Source: Flavobacteriales bacterium
GTDB taxonomy: Bacteria > Bacteroidota > Bacteroidia > Flavobacteriales > Flavobacteriaceae
NCBI GenBank assembly: GCA_011524915.1
Contig: WTJH01000188.1
Span: 1 to 43,086, forward strand
Direction: 5' to 3'
Length of the DNA: 43,086 nucleotides
The notes under the pieces are model-generated. The model did no database searches. It was given only the letters and a program-made list of their open reading frames with translations, and was not told where the DNA came from. Positions 25,770 to 34,363 of this stretch are shown here, in pieces (the stretch's first letter is position 1; the number at the start of each line of letters is the position of its first letter). Made by a program: the position numbers and the translations under genes.

Positions 25770-27005
25770 ATGGACGTATTACAATTAGTCACCGCCGGAA
25801 GTGTGGATGACGGGAAAAGTACTCTTATCGGTCGCCTGCTGTATGAAACTCGATCGCTTAAAGCAGATCAGCTCGAACATATTGAATCCAAAAGTAAAGC
25901 TCTAGGTTATGACTACTTAGACTTTTCGTTAGCTACGGATGGACTTTTGACCGAGAGAGAACAAGGGATTACGATAGACATCTCACATATTTATTGCCAG
26001 TTGAAAAATCGTAGACTGGTTATTGCCGATGCACCAGGACACGAAGAATATACCCGAAATATGGTTACGGGTGCTTCTAATGCTTCTTTGGCCATCTTAT
26101 TAATCGACGCTCGAAAAGGTGTTTTGGAGCAAACCAAAAGACATCTTTATATCACGCAACTCATGGGGATTTCTCAACTCATTTTTGCCGTGAATAAAAT
26201 GGATCTTATCGATTATGACGAACATGTTTTTGCGGAAATTCGCGAAGCCTTATTGTCCCTCATAAAAGATCCCTCTGGACTAGAACTTTCATTTGTCCCG
26301 CTATCGGCTTTAGAAGGAGAGAATATCGCCGAGCCCAGTACTCAAATGCCTTGGTATGAAGGGCCTTCCTTATTACAATTATTGGAGGAAACCAATCCCC
26401 AGGAAAAACAAAGCTCCAAAAATGCCTTTGAAGTACAATACGTGATTCGGCCCAAAAGGCATCAACTGCACGACTACAGAGGTTTTGCCGGAAAAGTGTG
26501 CTCCGGAAGTTTGTCGGTTGGAGACCCCGTTTGGGTTTTACCCAGTGGCACCAAAACGACTATTGAAAAAATCGAACGCTACGAAACTCAAGTGGATACA
26601 ATTCAGGCTCCCCAAAACGCAACTCTGCTCCTAAAAGATGAAGTGGATAGTTCCCGAGGAGGCATTATTGTTTTGGAGGATCCCTCAGGAGAGCCATCGA
26701 AAAATCTAAAAGCTAAGGTGTGTTGGATGCAGAAAGATGCCCTCCGATCCAATACACGCTATTGGATCCAATTAGGGGTTCAAAAAGTTCAAGCAAAAAT
26801 TGGAACCATAAATAGTCGTGTTGATTTGGAAAGCTGGGATGAAACCAGTGCCTCTGCTCTTGAGCTAAATGATATCGGTGAAGTAGATATTCGGACGGCA
26901 CAGCCCCTGTTTTTTGAACCTTACAAAACCAATCCAAAATTGGGTGCATTTATATTAATTGACCCGCAAACCAATAATACGGCCGGTGTTGGCTTTATTC
27001 AATAA
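25770..27005 (+). CDS. cysN: Sulfate adenylyltransferase subunit 1 (GTPase)
   Basis: CysN is the regulatory GTPase subunit whose GTP hydrolysis drives APS formation by CysD. The 411-residue EF-Tu-like protein shows GSVDDGKSTL (10-19), the switch region EREQGITIDISH, DAPGHEEYTRNM (from 87) and NKMD (142-145). Beta-barrel domains containing RPKRHQLHDYRGFAGKV follow. It ends without a fused APS kinase domain, which agrees with direct APS reduction by CysH. Nine bases separate it from cysD. Confidence 0.97.
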   Translation: MDVLQLVTAGSVDDGKSTLIGRLLYETRSLKADQLEHIESKSKALGYDYLDFSLATDGLLTEREQGITIDISHIYCQLKNRRLVIADAPGHEEYTRNMVTGASNASLAILLIDARKGVLEQTKRHLYITQLMGISQLIFAVNKMDLIDYDEHVFAEIREALLSLIKDPSGLELSFVPLSALEGENIAEPSTQMPWYEGPSLLQLLEETNPQEKQSSKNAFEVQYVIRPKRHQLHDYRGFAGKVCSGSLSVGDPVWVLPSGTKTTIEKIERYETQVDTIQAPQNATLLLKDEVDSSRGGIIVLEDPSGEPSKNLKAKVCWMQKDALRSNTRYWIQLGVQKVQAKIGTINSRVDLESWDETSASALELNDIGEVDIRTAQPLFFEPYKTNPKLGAFILIDPQTNNTAGVGFIQ

Positions 27006-27021
27006 TCAACGTTAGATCCCT

Positions 27022-29097
27022 ATGCAAAGTTTTAGAACAGAGCTGGAAAATCCAGTAGTAGAAAAGGATATTCTTGAATTAGAACGCAAAATTTTTACTT
27101 TCCGTAACAATCAAATGGATGGTGAAAAATTCCGGAGTCTTCGTCTAGCCCGTGGCGTTTACGGTCAGCGTCAAGAAGGGGTTCAAATGGTACGTATCAA
27201 ACTCCCAATGGGTAAAATATCGGCTCAACAATGGCGTCGTATTGCTTCCGTTGCACACCGATATGGGAACGGAAATCTGCACTTGACAACACGGCAAGAT
27301 ATTCAGCTCCACTACGTAAAATTAGACGACACGCCTACCCTTTGGGCAGAACTTGAACAAGACGATATTACCATGAGAGAAGCTTGTGGTAATACCATTC
27401 GAAATATCACAACATCACATGTTGCGGGGATCGATCCAAAAGAAGCTTTCGATCCTACTCCTTATGCCGATGCTGTATTTAACTATTTTTTGAGAAACCC
27501 TATTTGTCAAGATATGGGTCGAAAAATCAAAATCTCATTTTCTTCTAGCCCACAAGATCGAGCCTATAGCTTTGTTCACGATTTAGGATTTATTCCTAAA
27601 ATAGAAAATGGAAACCGAGGCTTTCAAATTCTTTTAGGGGGTGGAATTGGGGCTCAACCCATACATGCTCAAGAGGTTTACAGTTTTTTAAAGGTGGAGG
27701 AAACCATCCCATTTATGGAGGCTGTCATTCGAGTTTTTGATCGTTATGGAGAACGTAATCGAAGAAACAAAGCTCGACTTAAGTTTTTGGTTCAAAGTTG
27801 GGGGATCGAAAAGTTTTTAGAAGCTGTCGCCTCTGAAGTTAAAGGACTGCCGCAAGAAGAATATCCTATTCATGTAGAAGAAGAATCTATTCAACTTCCA
27901 GCGGAACTTACTGCAGATACCTTAGATATCGATGCTGCCTTCGAACGGTGGAAAGCAACTAATGTTTTTCCACAAAAACAGGCCGGTCTGTTCTCCGTTG
28001 GTATTCCTATAGCCCAAGGAAATATCCCATGGGAGCGGGTCGAGTCCTTAGCTCAGATAATTGAAACCTATACCGGAAATGACACCCGCCTAACGATAGG
28101 ACAAAGTGTTTTCCTAAGACATGTCCCCGAAACACACCTGCCACAGCTTTATAAAGCTTTAAAAGAAAACGATTGGGCTCGTGCCGGTTTTCATAAAGTA
28201 AACGACATCGTTGCTTGTCCTGGAACAGATACATGTAACCTAGGAATTGGAAGCAGTATGGGACTTTCCGAAGAACTCCAACGGGTATTGGAAACGGACT
28301 ACCCTGAAATGTTATCTGAAGAAGATTTGGAGATTAAAATCAGTGGTTGTATGAACGCTTGTGGACAGCATACCCTAGCCCAAATTGGATTTCAGGGGAT
28401 GTCCATTAAAGTGGGAACCCAAACAGCACCTGCAACACAGATCCTCTTAGGGGGTGGAAGACTTGGAGAAGGCAAAGGACGCTTCGCAGATAAGGTGCTA
28501 AAAGTTCCTGCACGTAAAAGTCCTGAGGCTTTGCGTTGGATTTTAGACCACTTTAAATCCCATCGAAACCCAGGCGAAGCTTTCAATCCCTACTACGATC
28601 GGTTCGGGAAGAACTTTTTTTATCAAGGCTTAAAACACCTAAGCGAGACCGAAGCTCTAACGCCGGAAGATTTTATTGACTGGGGAGCCGAAAAACGCTA
28701 TGAAAAAGCCATTGGAATTGGCGAATGTGCTGGGGTTACCATCGATCTGATTCAAACCTTGTTTTTTGAAGCTCAAGAAGCCTTAGAGGCAGGAAAAAAT
28801 GCCTTCAGCGAAAACCGATTTGCGGATGCTATTTATCAGTCCTACAATACGCAACTCAGAGCAGCCAAAGGATGGCTCACCTATTTGGAGCAAAAAACCA
28901 ATAGTCAGCAAACCATTATTGAAGGATTGGATCCCAATTGTCCTGAATTCAAAGAAACTTTTGGGAGTTCTTTTGAACAATTGATTCTCAAACGCAATCA
29001 GCATGCTCCTGACGAAGCTTTTGCTAAAGCCTATTTAAACCAAGCCGAATTGATTTTGGAGTGGTTACAACAAAAACAAGCCAATGGAAAGTCATAA
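27022..29097 (+). CDS. Sirohaem-dependent sulfite (nitrite/sulfite) reductase with a C-terminal helical, HEPN-like extension
   Basis: This enzyme should reduce sulfite to sulfide with six electrons. Residues 1-540 contain the two-fold nitrite/sulfite reductase repeat: SLRLARGVYGQRQ, LHLTTRQDIQLHYVKL and REACGNTIRNITTS, then the sirohaem-[4Fe-4S] ligands CPGTDTC (399-405) and CMNAC (443-447). In this setting the ferredoxin-dependent assimilatory type is most likely. From about residue 555 to the end a separate all-helical stretch (KAIGIGECAGVTIDLIQTLF, FADAIYQSYNTQLRAAKGWL, AYLNQAELILEWLQQ) resembles a HEPN fold. I see no clear R-x4-6-H ribonuclease motif there. Its 3' end overlaps cobA by 14 bases. 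Sulfite rather than nitrite is inferred from the cys operon. Confidence 0.93.
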   Translation: MQSFRTELENPVVEKDILELERKIFTFRNNQMDGEKFRSLRLARGVYGQRQEGVQMVRIKLPMGKISAQQWRRIASVAHRYGNGNLHLTTRQDIQLHYVKLDDTPTLWAELEQDDITMREACGNTIRNITTSHVAGIDPKEAFDPTPYADAVFNYFLRNPICQDMGRKIKISFSSSPQDRAYSFVHDLGFIPKIENGNRGFQILLGGGIGAQPIHAQEVYSFLKVEETIPFMEAVIRVFDRYGERNRRNKARLKFLVQSWGIEKFLEAVASEVKGLPQEEYPIHVEEESIQLPAELTADTLDIDAAFERWKATNVFPQKQAGLFSVGIPIAQGNIPWERVESLAQIIETYTGNDTRLTIGQSVFLRHVPETHLPQLYKALKENDWARAGFHKVNDIVACPGTDTCNLGIGSSMGLSEELQRVLETDYPEMLSEEDLEIKISGCMNACGQHTLAQIGFQGMSIKVGTQTAPATQILLGGGRLGEGKGRFADKVLKVPARKSPEALRWILDHFKSHRNPGEAFNPYYDRFGKNFFYQGLKHLSETEALTPEDFIDWGAEKRYEKAIGIGECAGVTIDLIQTLFFEAQEALEAGKNAFSENRFADAIYQSYNTQLRAAKGWLTYLEQKTNSQQTIIEGLDPNCPEFKETFGSSFEQLILKRNQHAPDEAFAKAYLNQAELILEWLQQKQANGKS

Positions 29098-29845
29098 GGG
29101 TCACATTGTTCTCTTAGGTGCCGGACCAGGAGATCCTGAGTTGATAACACTCAAAGGTCTCAAATGTCTACGCCAGGCCGATGTTATTTTATACGACGCT
29201 TTAGTGTCTGAAGAATTACTGGATTGGAATGCTACAGCCATTAAAAAATTTGTAGGTAAACGCCGAGGGGTTCCCAGTAAATCTCAAAAAGAAATAAACG
29301 AACTAATGCTTCATTATGCCCGTTGTGGTGCCAAAGTCGTTCGACTAAAAGGAGGCGATCCAATGGTATTTGGGCGTGCTGGTGCGGAAATTTTAGAAGC
29401 CCAAAGAGAAGGGATTCCCATAGACGTTATTCCTGGCATTTCTTCCTTTTTGGGAGCTGCTGCTTCTCAAAAAATCCCTTTAACTCAAAGGGGGAATAGC
29501 CAGAGTTTTTGGGTCGTTACGGGACATACTCAAGATGGAAAAATCCCTGAGGATTTACGTCTTGCAGCTCAATCCTCTGCTACGGTAGTTGTACTGATGG
29601 GAATGAAGTTTTTAAAACAAATTCAAAAAGAATTTCTAGCACATAAGAGCTTGGATTATCCTGTAACTGTAGTTCAAAACGCGACTACTAGAGTCGAACG
29701 TAAATTAGAAACCACTCTAGAAAAGCTCAGTTCAGATGTGAAAGCTCATGGAATCGACAATCCTGCTGTCTTGATTTTTGGAACCCATAGTTTCCCAAAA
29801 AATAAATTTTCTAAATCATGGAATCAATGGATTCATGCAGAATAA
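29084..29845 (+). CDS. cobA: Uroporphyrinogen-III C-methyltransferase (SUMT)
   Basis: This enzyme methylates uroporphyrinogen III twice with S-adenosylmethionine to give precorrin-2, the first committed step to sirohaem, the cofactor of the reductase encoded just upstream. The 253-residue protein has LGAGPGDPELITLKGLKCL (11-29), VRLKGGDPMVFGRAGAE, VIPGISSFLGAAA and VVTGHTQDG. It is the stand-alone methyltransferase and lacks the dehydrogenase/ferrochelatase part of CysG. No gene for those steps is in the window. The start overlaps the reductase stop, so the pair is coupled. Confidence 0.96.
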   Translation: MESHKGHIVLLGAGPGDPELITLKGLKCLRQADVILYDALVSEELLDWNATAIKKFVGKRRGVPSKSQKEINELMLHYARCGAKVVRLKGGDPMVFGRAGAEILEAQREGIPIDVIPGISSFLGAAASQKIPLTQRGNSQSFWVVTGHTQDGKIPEDLRLAAQSSATVVVLMGMKFLKQIQKEFLAHKSLDYPVTVVQNATTRVERKLETTLEKLSSDVKAHGIDNPAVLIFGTHSFPKNKFSKSWNQWIHAE

Positions 29846-29925
29846 ACCACGGTCAACTACTACAAGGAGACTTTGATAACCGTTAAAATCCTAAAGGAAT
29901 ACACTCATAAATTAATTGCTACAAA

Positions 29926-30960
29926 ATGATACGAACAGACCTTCTAATTATCGGTGCCGGCCCTGTAGGCCTCTTTACAGTTTTTGAGGCAGGACTTATG
30001 AAAATGAGATGCCACCTCATTGACGCGCTACCTCAAGCCGGAGGCCAACTCAAAGAAATTTACCCCAAAAAGCCCATCTATGACATCCCGGGATTCCCGA
30101 GTGTTTTGGCCGGTGATTTGGTTGATAATCTAATGGAACAAGCAGCTCCCTTTAAACCTGGATTTACCCTAGGCGAAAGAGCAGAAAGCATTGAAGAAAC
30201 ACCAGAAGGGAAGTTTTTGGTCCGTACACAACAGGGAACCCTACATGAGGCTGCTGCTGTCATTATTGCAGGTGGACTCGGAAGTTTTGAACCGAGACGT
30301 CCACAGATCGAGAATTTAAGTCGTTTAGAAAATAAGGGGATTCATTATATCGTTAAGGAACCGGAAGCCTTTTTGGATGGACCATTGGTCATTTCAGGCG
30401 GAGGTGATTCTGCTTTGGATTGGGCTATCTATTTTGCGCAACACAGTACGCACCCCATTCACTTAATACACCGCTCGGAGAGTTTTAGAGCCCATAAAGA
30501 CTCCGTGTCTCAGGCTCAGGATTTAGCGGCTTCCGGTCGGATTCAACTCCATACGCATGCCGAAGTAAAAGCGGTAAGTGGTGAAACTACTCTCGAAGAA
30601 GTTAGTATCCACTCCAAAGAAGGAGACCCTATTCAAGTTAAAACTCCATATTGGTTACCCCTATTCGGACTTTCTCCAAAATTAGGACCTATTGCAGACT
30701 GGGATTTAGCCTTAGAAAAAAATGCAATTGTTGTTGATCACACCCTAGATTTCCAAACCAGCCGAGCGGGAATTTATGCTGTGGGAGATGTCAACCAATA
30801 TCCTGGAAAATTGAAACTCATTTTATGTGGATTCCACGAAGCTACATTGGCCGTTCAAAGCGCCTATAAAAGAGTTTTCCCCGACAAACGTTTCAATATG
30901 AAATATACCACCGTTCAGGGAGTTCAAGGATTTGAAGAAAAAGAATCTGTTGTAGCCTAA
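29926..30960 (+). CDS. Thioredoxin-reductase-like ferredoxin/flavodoxin-NADP reductase
   Basis: This 344-residue flavoprotein has an FAD-binding GAGPVG (10-15), the typical type 2 FNR stretch LIDALPQAGGQLKEIYPKKPIYDIPGF, an NADPH site ISGGGDSALDWAIYF (GGGDSA about 158-163) and the C-terminal FAD contact AVGDVNQYPGKLKLI. It lacks the CxxC pair of true thioredoxin reductases, which places it in the YumC-type FNR group. As last gene of the sulfate assimilation operon it probably reduces the ferredoxin that feeds sulfite reductase. An 80-base gap separates it from cobA and holds no convincing gene. Its stop overlaps that of the convergent kynureninase gene by four bases. Confidence 0.93.
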   Translation: MIRTDLLIIGAGPVGLFTVFEAGLMKMRCHLIDALPQAGGQLKEIYPKKPIYDIPGFPSVLAGDLVDNLMEQAAPFKPGFTLGERAESIEETPEGKFLVRTQQGTLHEAAAVIIAGGLGSFEPRRPQIENLSRLENKGIHYIVKEPEAFLDGPLVISGGGDSALDWAIYFAQHSTHPIHLIHRSESFRAHKDSVSQAQDLAASGRIQLHTHAEVKAVSGETTLEEVSIHSKEGDPIQVKTPYWLPLFGLSPKLGPIADWDLALEKNAIVVDHTLDFQTSRAGIYAVGDVNQYPGKLKLILCGFHEATLAVQSAYKRVFPDKRFNMKYTTVQGVQGFEEKESVVA

Positions 30961-32219
30961 GTTACCTGAGGCTTATCGGTGGGATATTTGATGTGCCATT
31001 GGTGTTCAACGATTGCTTTTAAGTATTTGACTGCAAGCATTAGATCTGCAAAACTTGTATAAAGTGGAGCTACCCCCAAGCGGATAATTTGTGGTGGACG
31101 AAAATCAGGAATCACCTGTGGATAGCCTTCCATCCCTTGTTGGAGTGCTTGGCAAATTTGCCAAGCCTGCGGGTGAGTAAGGGATATATGGGAGCCTCTA
31201 TTAATAGATTTTTGAGGACTAAACAATTCAAATCCATAGGGCATTAATTCCTTTTGAAAAGCCGAAATTAAGTAGTCCGTTTGCTGAACACTCTTTTTTC
31301 GAATTGCTTCTATTCCCGCTTCTAAGGCAATGTCAACACCTGCCTCCATAGCTGCCAACGAAAGAATTTGGGGAGTCCCAGAAGCGAACCGATGGATCCC
31401 CTCAGCAGCTTTATAGGAAGTACTAAAATCAAATGGTTTGGCATGACCAAACCACCCTTGTATAGGGTTCGCTAACTCTTTTTGTAAGGATTCTCCGATA
31501 TACATAAAGGCTGGAGCGCCTGGCCCTCCATTCATAAATTTATAGGTACAGCCAATGGCAGCTTTGGTTTGTGTTGCCTGAAAATCTATAGGCACAACAC
31601 CCACCGCATGACTGAGATCCCAAACAATGATGCTATGGTGCGCTTGAGCCCAACGATTTAGTTCCGCCATGGGATACAAATAAGCACTTTTATAACTCAC
31701 CAAACTCAGGCACACTATACAGGGCTGCTTTTGAATTTCGGCTTTAAGCGTTTCTATATCGGCTTCGAATTCTTGCCCATAGTCTACCACCAATGTTTGA
31801 GGTAACTCAAATGCTTTCTCTAAACCTTCCAATATATATAGATCGGTTGGAAAGTTGAGATTATCGGTGATGAGTCGGGTATATTTATGAGTATTTAATA
31901 GCGCATGAACGATCTGATAAAGGCGAACAGATGTCGATTCTCCAATAATTATGTTCGCTGGATTGGTTCCGAGTAATTGGGCGTATTTTCCGGCTATTCG
32001 GGGAGGGAGGTCCAACCATTGTTCGTTCCAACTGCGAATGAGACCTTGCCCCCATTGTTGTTGGAGTACTCTTTGGACGGTCGCTTGCGCTTCGAGGGGC
32101 ATTTTCCCCAGAGAATTTCCATCCAGATAAACTTCCTGAGATTCTGAAAAGAACCTGTTTCTAAATTCAGCAAGAGGATCACGAGCATCCCAATCCGTTA
32201 CGGAAATTGTATCATTCAT
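30957..32219 (-). CDS. kynU: Kynureninase
   Basis: Kynureninase cleaves kynurenine or 3-hydroxykynurenine to anthranilate or 3-hydroxyanthranilate plus alanine, using pyridoxal phosphate. The 420-residue protein has YLDGNSLGKMP near the start and IGESTSVRLYQIVHALL. VVWDLSHAVG-type text (here IIVWDLSHAVGVVPIDF) holds the PLP-ring Asp and His. CTYKFMNGGPGAPAF carries the Schiff-base Lys at about residue 227. The ATG at 32219 is preferred; one at 32228 is also in frame. The gene overlaps the SGNH lipoprotein gene and is probably co-transcribed with it. No other tryptophan-degradation or NAD genes are in the window. Confidence 0.96.
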   Translation of the reverse strand: MNDTISVTDWDARDPLAEFRNRFFSESQEVYLDGNSLGKMPLEAQATVQRVLQQQWGQGLIRSWNEQWLDLPPRIAGKYAQLLGTNPANIIIGESTSVRLYQIVHALLNTHKYTRLITDNLNFPTDLYILEGLEKAFELPQTLVVDYGQEFEADIETLKAEIQKQPCIVCLSLVSYKSAYLYPMAELNRWAQAHHSIIVWDLSHAVGVVPIDFQATQTKAAIGCTYKFMNGGPGAPAFMYIGESLQKELANPIQGWFGHAKPFDFSTSYKAAEGIHRFASGTPQILSLAAMEAGVDIALEAGIEAIRKKSVQQTDYLISAFQKELMPYGFELFSPQKSINRGSHISLTHPQAWQICQALQQGMEGYPQVIPDFRPPQIIRLGVAPLYTSFADLMLAVKYLKAIVEHQWHIKYPTDKPQVT

Positions 32220-32898
32220 CAAATGCATTTTTAATCCATGGAAAAATTTGATTCACCCAGGCCGCATATTGTTCGCCACTGGGGTGTAAACCATCGGATG
32301 CGATCCATTCGGGATGTGTTTCTAGCTGTCGAGAAATCGGGGTGATATCGATCCAATGCACATTAAAGTTTTGACATATCCGTTGGGTCGCTTGATTGTA
32401 AGCATCAATCTCTTGTGCAATTTGGGACCGATCTCTGCCGGCTGCAAAGGGCATGGCTCCCCAATCTGGGATAGAGACCACAAAAACCCTTTCCGGACGA
32501 TTTCCAGACCATTCAATGGCTTGTTCCAATAAAGCTTGAAACTCGGGCTCAAAACTGGATACCGTACGCCCACGATACTGATTGTTCACCCCGATCAACA
32601 AAGAAACCCAATCATAAGGCGGGTTAAGGGCACTCGATTCCAATGCTGTTTGCAATTCGTCGGTGGTCCAGCCTGTACGCGCAATAATTTGAGGAGACTC
32701 CACTGGAATTCCCAAGGCAGACAAGGTATCTGCCAATTGTACGGGCCAGCGTTCAGTGGCTGCAACACTTTCGCCTATCGTATAGCTATCGCCAAGGGCT
32801 AAATACCGTTGGGGCTCTATTTTTTTTGAATTGGAACATCCCCAAAGAAGGCATCCTCCTAAAATAAACCCTAAAGTCCTAATGGTTAATTTCTTCAC
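32212..32898 (-). CDS. SGNH/GDSL-family lipoprotein hydrolase
   Basis: This 228-residue secreted esterase-like protein has a lipoprotein signal: from the GTG at 32898 it reads MKKLTIRTLGFILGGCLLWGC, with lipidation expected at the final Cys. The SGNH blocks are all present: ALGDSYTIGES (catalytic Ser), the Gly of RTGWTTDELQ, LLIGVNNQYRG (Asn of block III) and ASDGLHPSGEQY (Asp and His of block V). The substrate is unknown; the family includes acetyl-esterases and lysophospholipases. The frame extends three codons further to a TTG at 32907, but the GTG start gives the usual lipoprotein N-terminus. It overlaps kynU. Confidence 0.92.
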   Translation of the reverse strand: MKKLTIRTLGFILGGCLLWGCSNSKKIEPQRYLALGDSYTIGESVAATERWPVQLADTLSALGIPVESPQIIARTGWTTDELQTALESSALNPPYDWVSLLIGVNNQYRGRTVSSFEPEFQALLEQAIEWSGNRPERVFVVSIPDWGAMPFAAGRDRSQIAQEIDAYNQATQRICQNFNVHWIDITPISRQLETHPEWIASDGLHPSGEQYAAWVNQIFPWIKNAFDE

Positions 32899-32943
32899 TG
32901 TTCGCAAGTTTGAGTCTAATGTAAGTTTTCGTCCGAATTAAAT

Positions 32944-32961
32944 AAAATGAAAAATCATTTT
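32944..32961. promoter_or_regulatory. Perfect 7-bp inverted repeat upstream of the glycoside hydrolase operon
   Basis: AAAATGA (32944-32950) and TCATTTT (32955-32961) are exact reverse complements with an AAAA spacer. The repeat abuts the predicted -33 element of the plus-strand operon. It may be an operator, but AT-rich dyads are common by chance. Confidence 0.3.
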
Positions 32962-32991
32962 TGTAAGTGGATCCCGAATTAGCTACATTGG
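32960..32991 (+). promoter_or_regulatory. Predicted promoter of the glycosylglycerate operon
   Basis: TTTG at 32960-32963 and TACATTGG at 32984-32991 are 20 bases apart and match the Bacteroidota promoter form with one mismatch in the -7 element. The ATG at 33023 lies about 28 bases beyond the expected start of transcription. Confidence 0.4.
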
Positions 32992-33022
32992 AGTGGGAAC
33001 CAGAACTTTTGATTTAAATTTT

Positions 33023-34351
33023 ATGCCACCCTCTGACTCATTACTATTGGATCAAGCACAGCAGATATTAATGTCTAATAGGCAAGCGGGCGGATATACC
33101 ATCCCATGTCAAGGACTCTACCCATTTCAATGGAATTGGGACTCTGGATTTATTGCTTTGGGATATGCTCATTTTAATATTGAAGCTGCAGTATCCGAAA
33201 TCAAAACCTTGCTAGATGCCCAATGGTCCAATGGATTTATACCACATATTGTATTTCAACAACCCAGCGATACATATTTCCCAGGACCCGATTTTCAAAG
33301 AGCTGATCTTTCTCCCTATGCTCATCCTAAATTTTCTTCTTCTGGTATCACTCAGCCCCCAGTTCTAGGATTTGTTTTGGAGCGAATTTTTAATCAAGCT
33401 GAGGCTTCAACTCTGGATTCCTCCCTTTTAGAAGAATTGGCCCTCAAGATTTTTAAAAACATTGCGTATTTCTATCAAAATAGGGATCCCAACGACGAGG
33501 GTCTGGCGTTTATTTTTCATAACTGGGAATCGGGAACAGATAATAGTCCTGTATGGGACGACGTATGGAAAACCATGGACGTCCCTAAATATAAAGTTCA
33601 AAGAAAGGACACCACTCATGTAAATCCAGAACTGAGACCCACACAAAGAGAGTACGATCACTATCTCTACCTTATAGACCTAGCTAAGGAATGTGGATAT
33701 GTAGAAGAAGAAATTTTTAAAAGATCACCTCTGCTCATACAAGACCCTTTGTTTAATAGTATGCTTTTGGCTAGCAATGCAGCTTTAAGACGCATCTTTA
33801 AATCCTTAGGCAAACATCCCGAAAAAATATCCTATTTAGAGGAAAAATATCAGCTGGGAAAAACTTCCATGGATCAAAAATTGTATGCCCCTGATCAAGG
33901 AGCCTATGTCTATTTTGACTTGCGAAACAACAAACAGCTTCCCTACTTAAGCTCTTCTTCATACACTCCTCTAATGGCCGGAATACCTTCCCCTGAGAGG
34001 GCCTTAATTTTGGTAAAATCATTACAACAACGCTTTGCAAACGAACACTACCTCTGTGCTTCTTTTGATCCTACTCATCCTCTATTTCATCCCAAAAAAT
34101 ATTGGAGAGGTCCGGTTTGGATTAATCTCAATTGGATTCTCTACCAAGGATTAAAACACTATGGATTTGAAGACTTTGCTCAACGGTTAAAAACCGACAC
34201 CCTACAATTGATTCAAGAAGCAGGGTTTTATGAATATTTCGACCCCCGTAAAAAGCTCAGTCCAGGACAAAAAAGAGGTTATGGAGGACAAAATTTTTCT
34301 TGGACCGCTGCTTTATTTATCGACCTTCTAAACGATCATGCAAATCCCTAA
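33023..34351 (+). CDS. GH63/MgH-like glycoside hydrolase, probable mannosyl- or glucosylglycerate hydrolase
   Basis: This 442-residue cytoplasmic (alpha/alpha)6-barrel enzyme has no signal peptide. Near the N-terminus is YPFQWNWDSGFIALGYAH, with Trp39-Asp40 at the place of the substrate-binding WD in mannosylglycerate hydrolases. SGITQPP follows at 107-113, and HNWESGTDNSP has Asp173 as likely general acid. FYEYFDP has Glu404 as likely general base, just before GGQNFSWTAALFIDLL. The pattern fits the GH63 MgH branch better than GH37 trehalase, whose PGGRF signature is absent. The next two genes, a symporter and a glycerate kinase, are what an enzyme releasing D-glycerate needs. I used the ATG at 33023; a GTG at 32993 is in frame but sits on the promoter. 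Substrate is inference. Confidence 0.85.
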   Translation: MPPSDSLLLDQAQQILMSNRQAGGYTIPCQGLYPFQWNWDSGFIALGYAHFNIEAAVSEIKTLLDAQWSNGFIPHIVFQQPSDTYFPGPDFQRADLSPYAHPKFSSSGITQPPVLGFVLERIFNQAEASTLDSSLLEELALKIFKNIAYFYQNRDPNDEGLAFIFHNWESGTDNSPVWDDVWKTMDVPKYKVQRKDTTHVNPELRPTQREYDHYLYLIDLAKECGYVEEEIFKRSPLLIQDPLFNSMLLASNAALRRIFKSLGKHPEKISYLEEKYQLGKTSMDQKLYAPDQGAYVYFDLRNNKQLPYLSSSSYTPLMAGIPSPERALILVKSLQQRFANEHYLCASFDPTHPLFHPKKYWRGPVWINLNWILYQGLKHYGFEDFAQRLKTDTLQLIQEAGFYEYFDPRKKLSPGQKRGYGGQNFSWTAALFIDLLNDHANP

Positions 34352-34363
34352 AAATACTTTATT

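Noticed and set aside
29818-29885. A 22-codon reading frame starting at an ATG inside the end of cobA and ending in the cobA-FNR gap
   Set aside because: It is short, overlaps cobA in another frame and has no recognisable sequence; it could be chance or a relic, and nothing supports translation.
33023-34351. Trehalase (GH37) as the identity of the glycoside hydrolase
   Set aside because: The general barrel pattern is shared, but the trehalase signature PGGRF is missing and the neighbouring glycerate kinase favours a glycerate-releasing enzyme; still possible at low odds.
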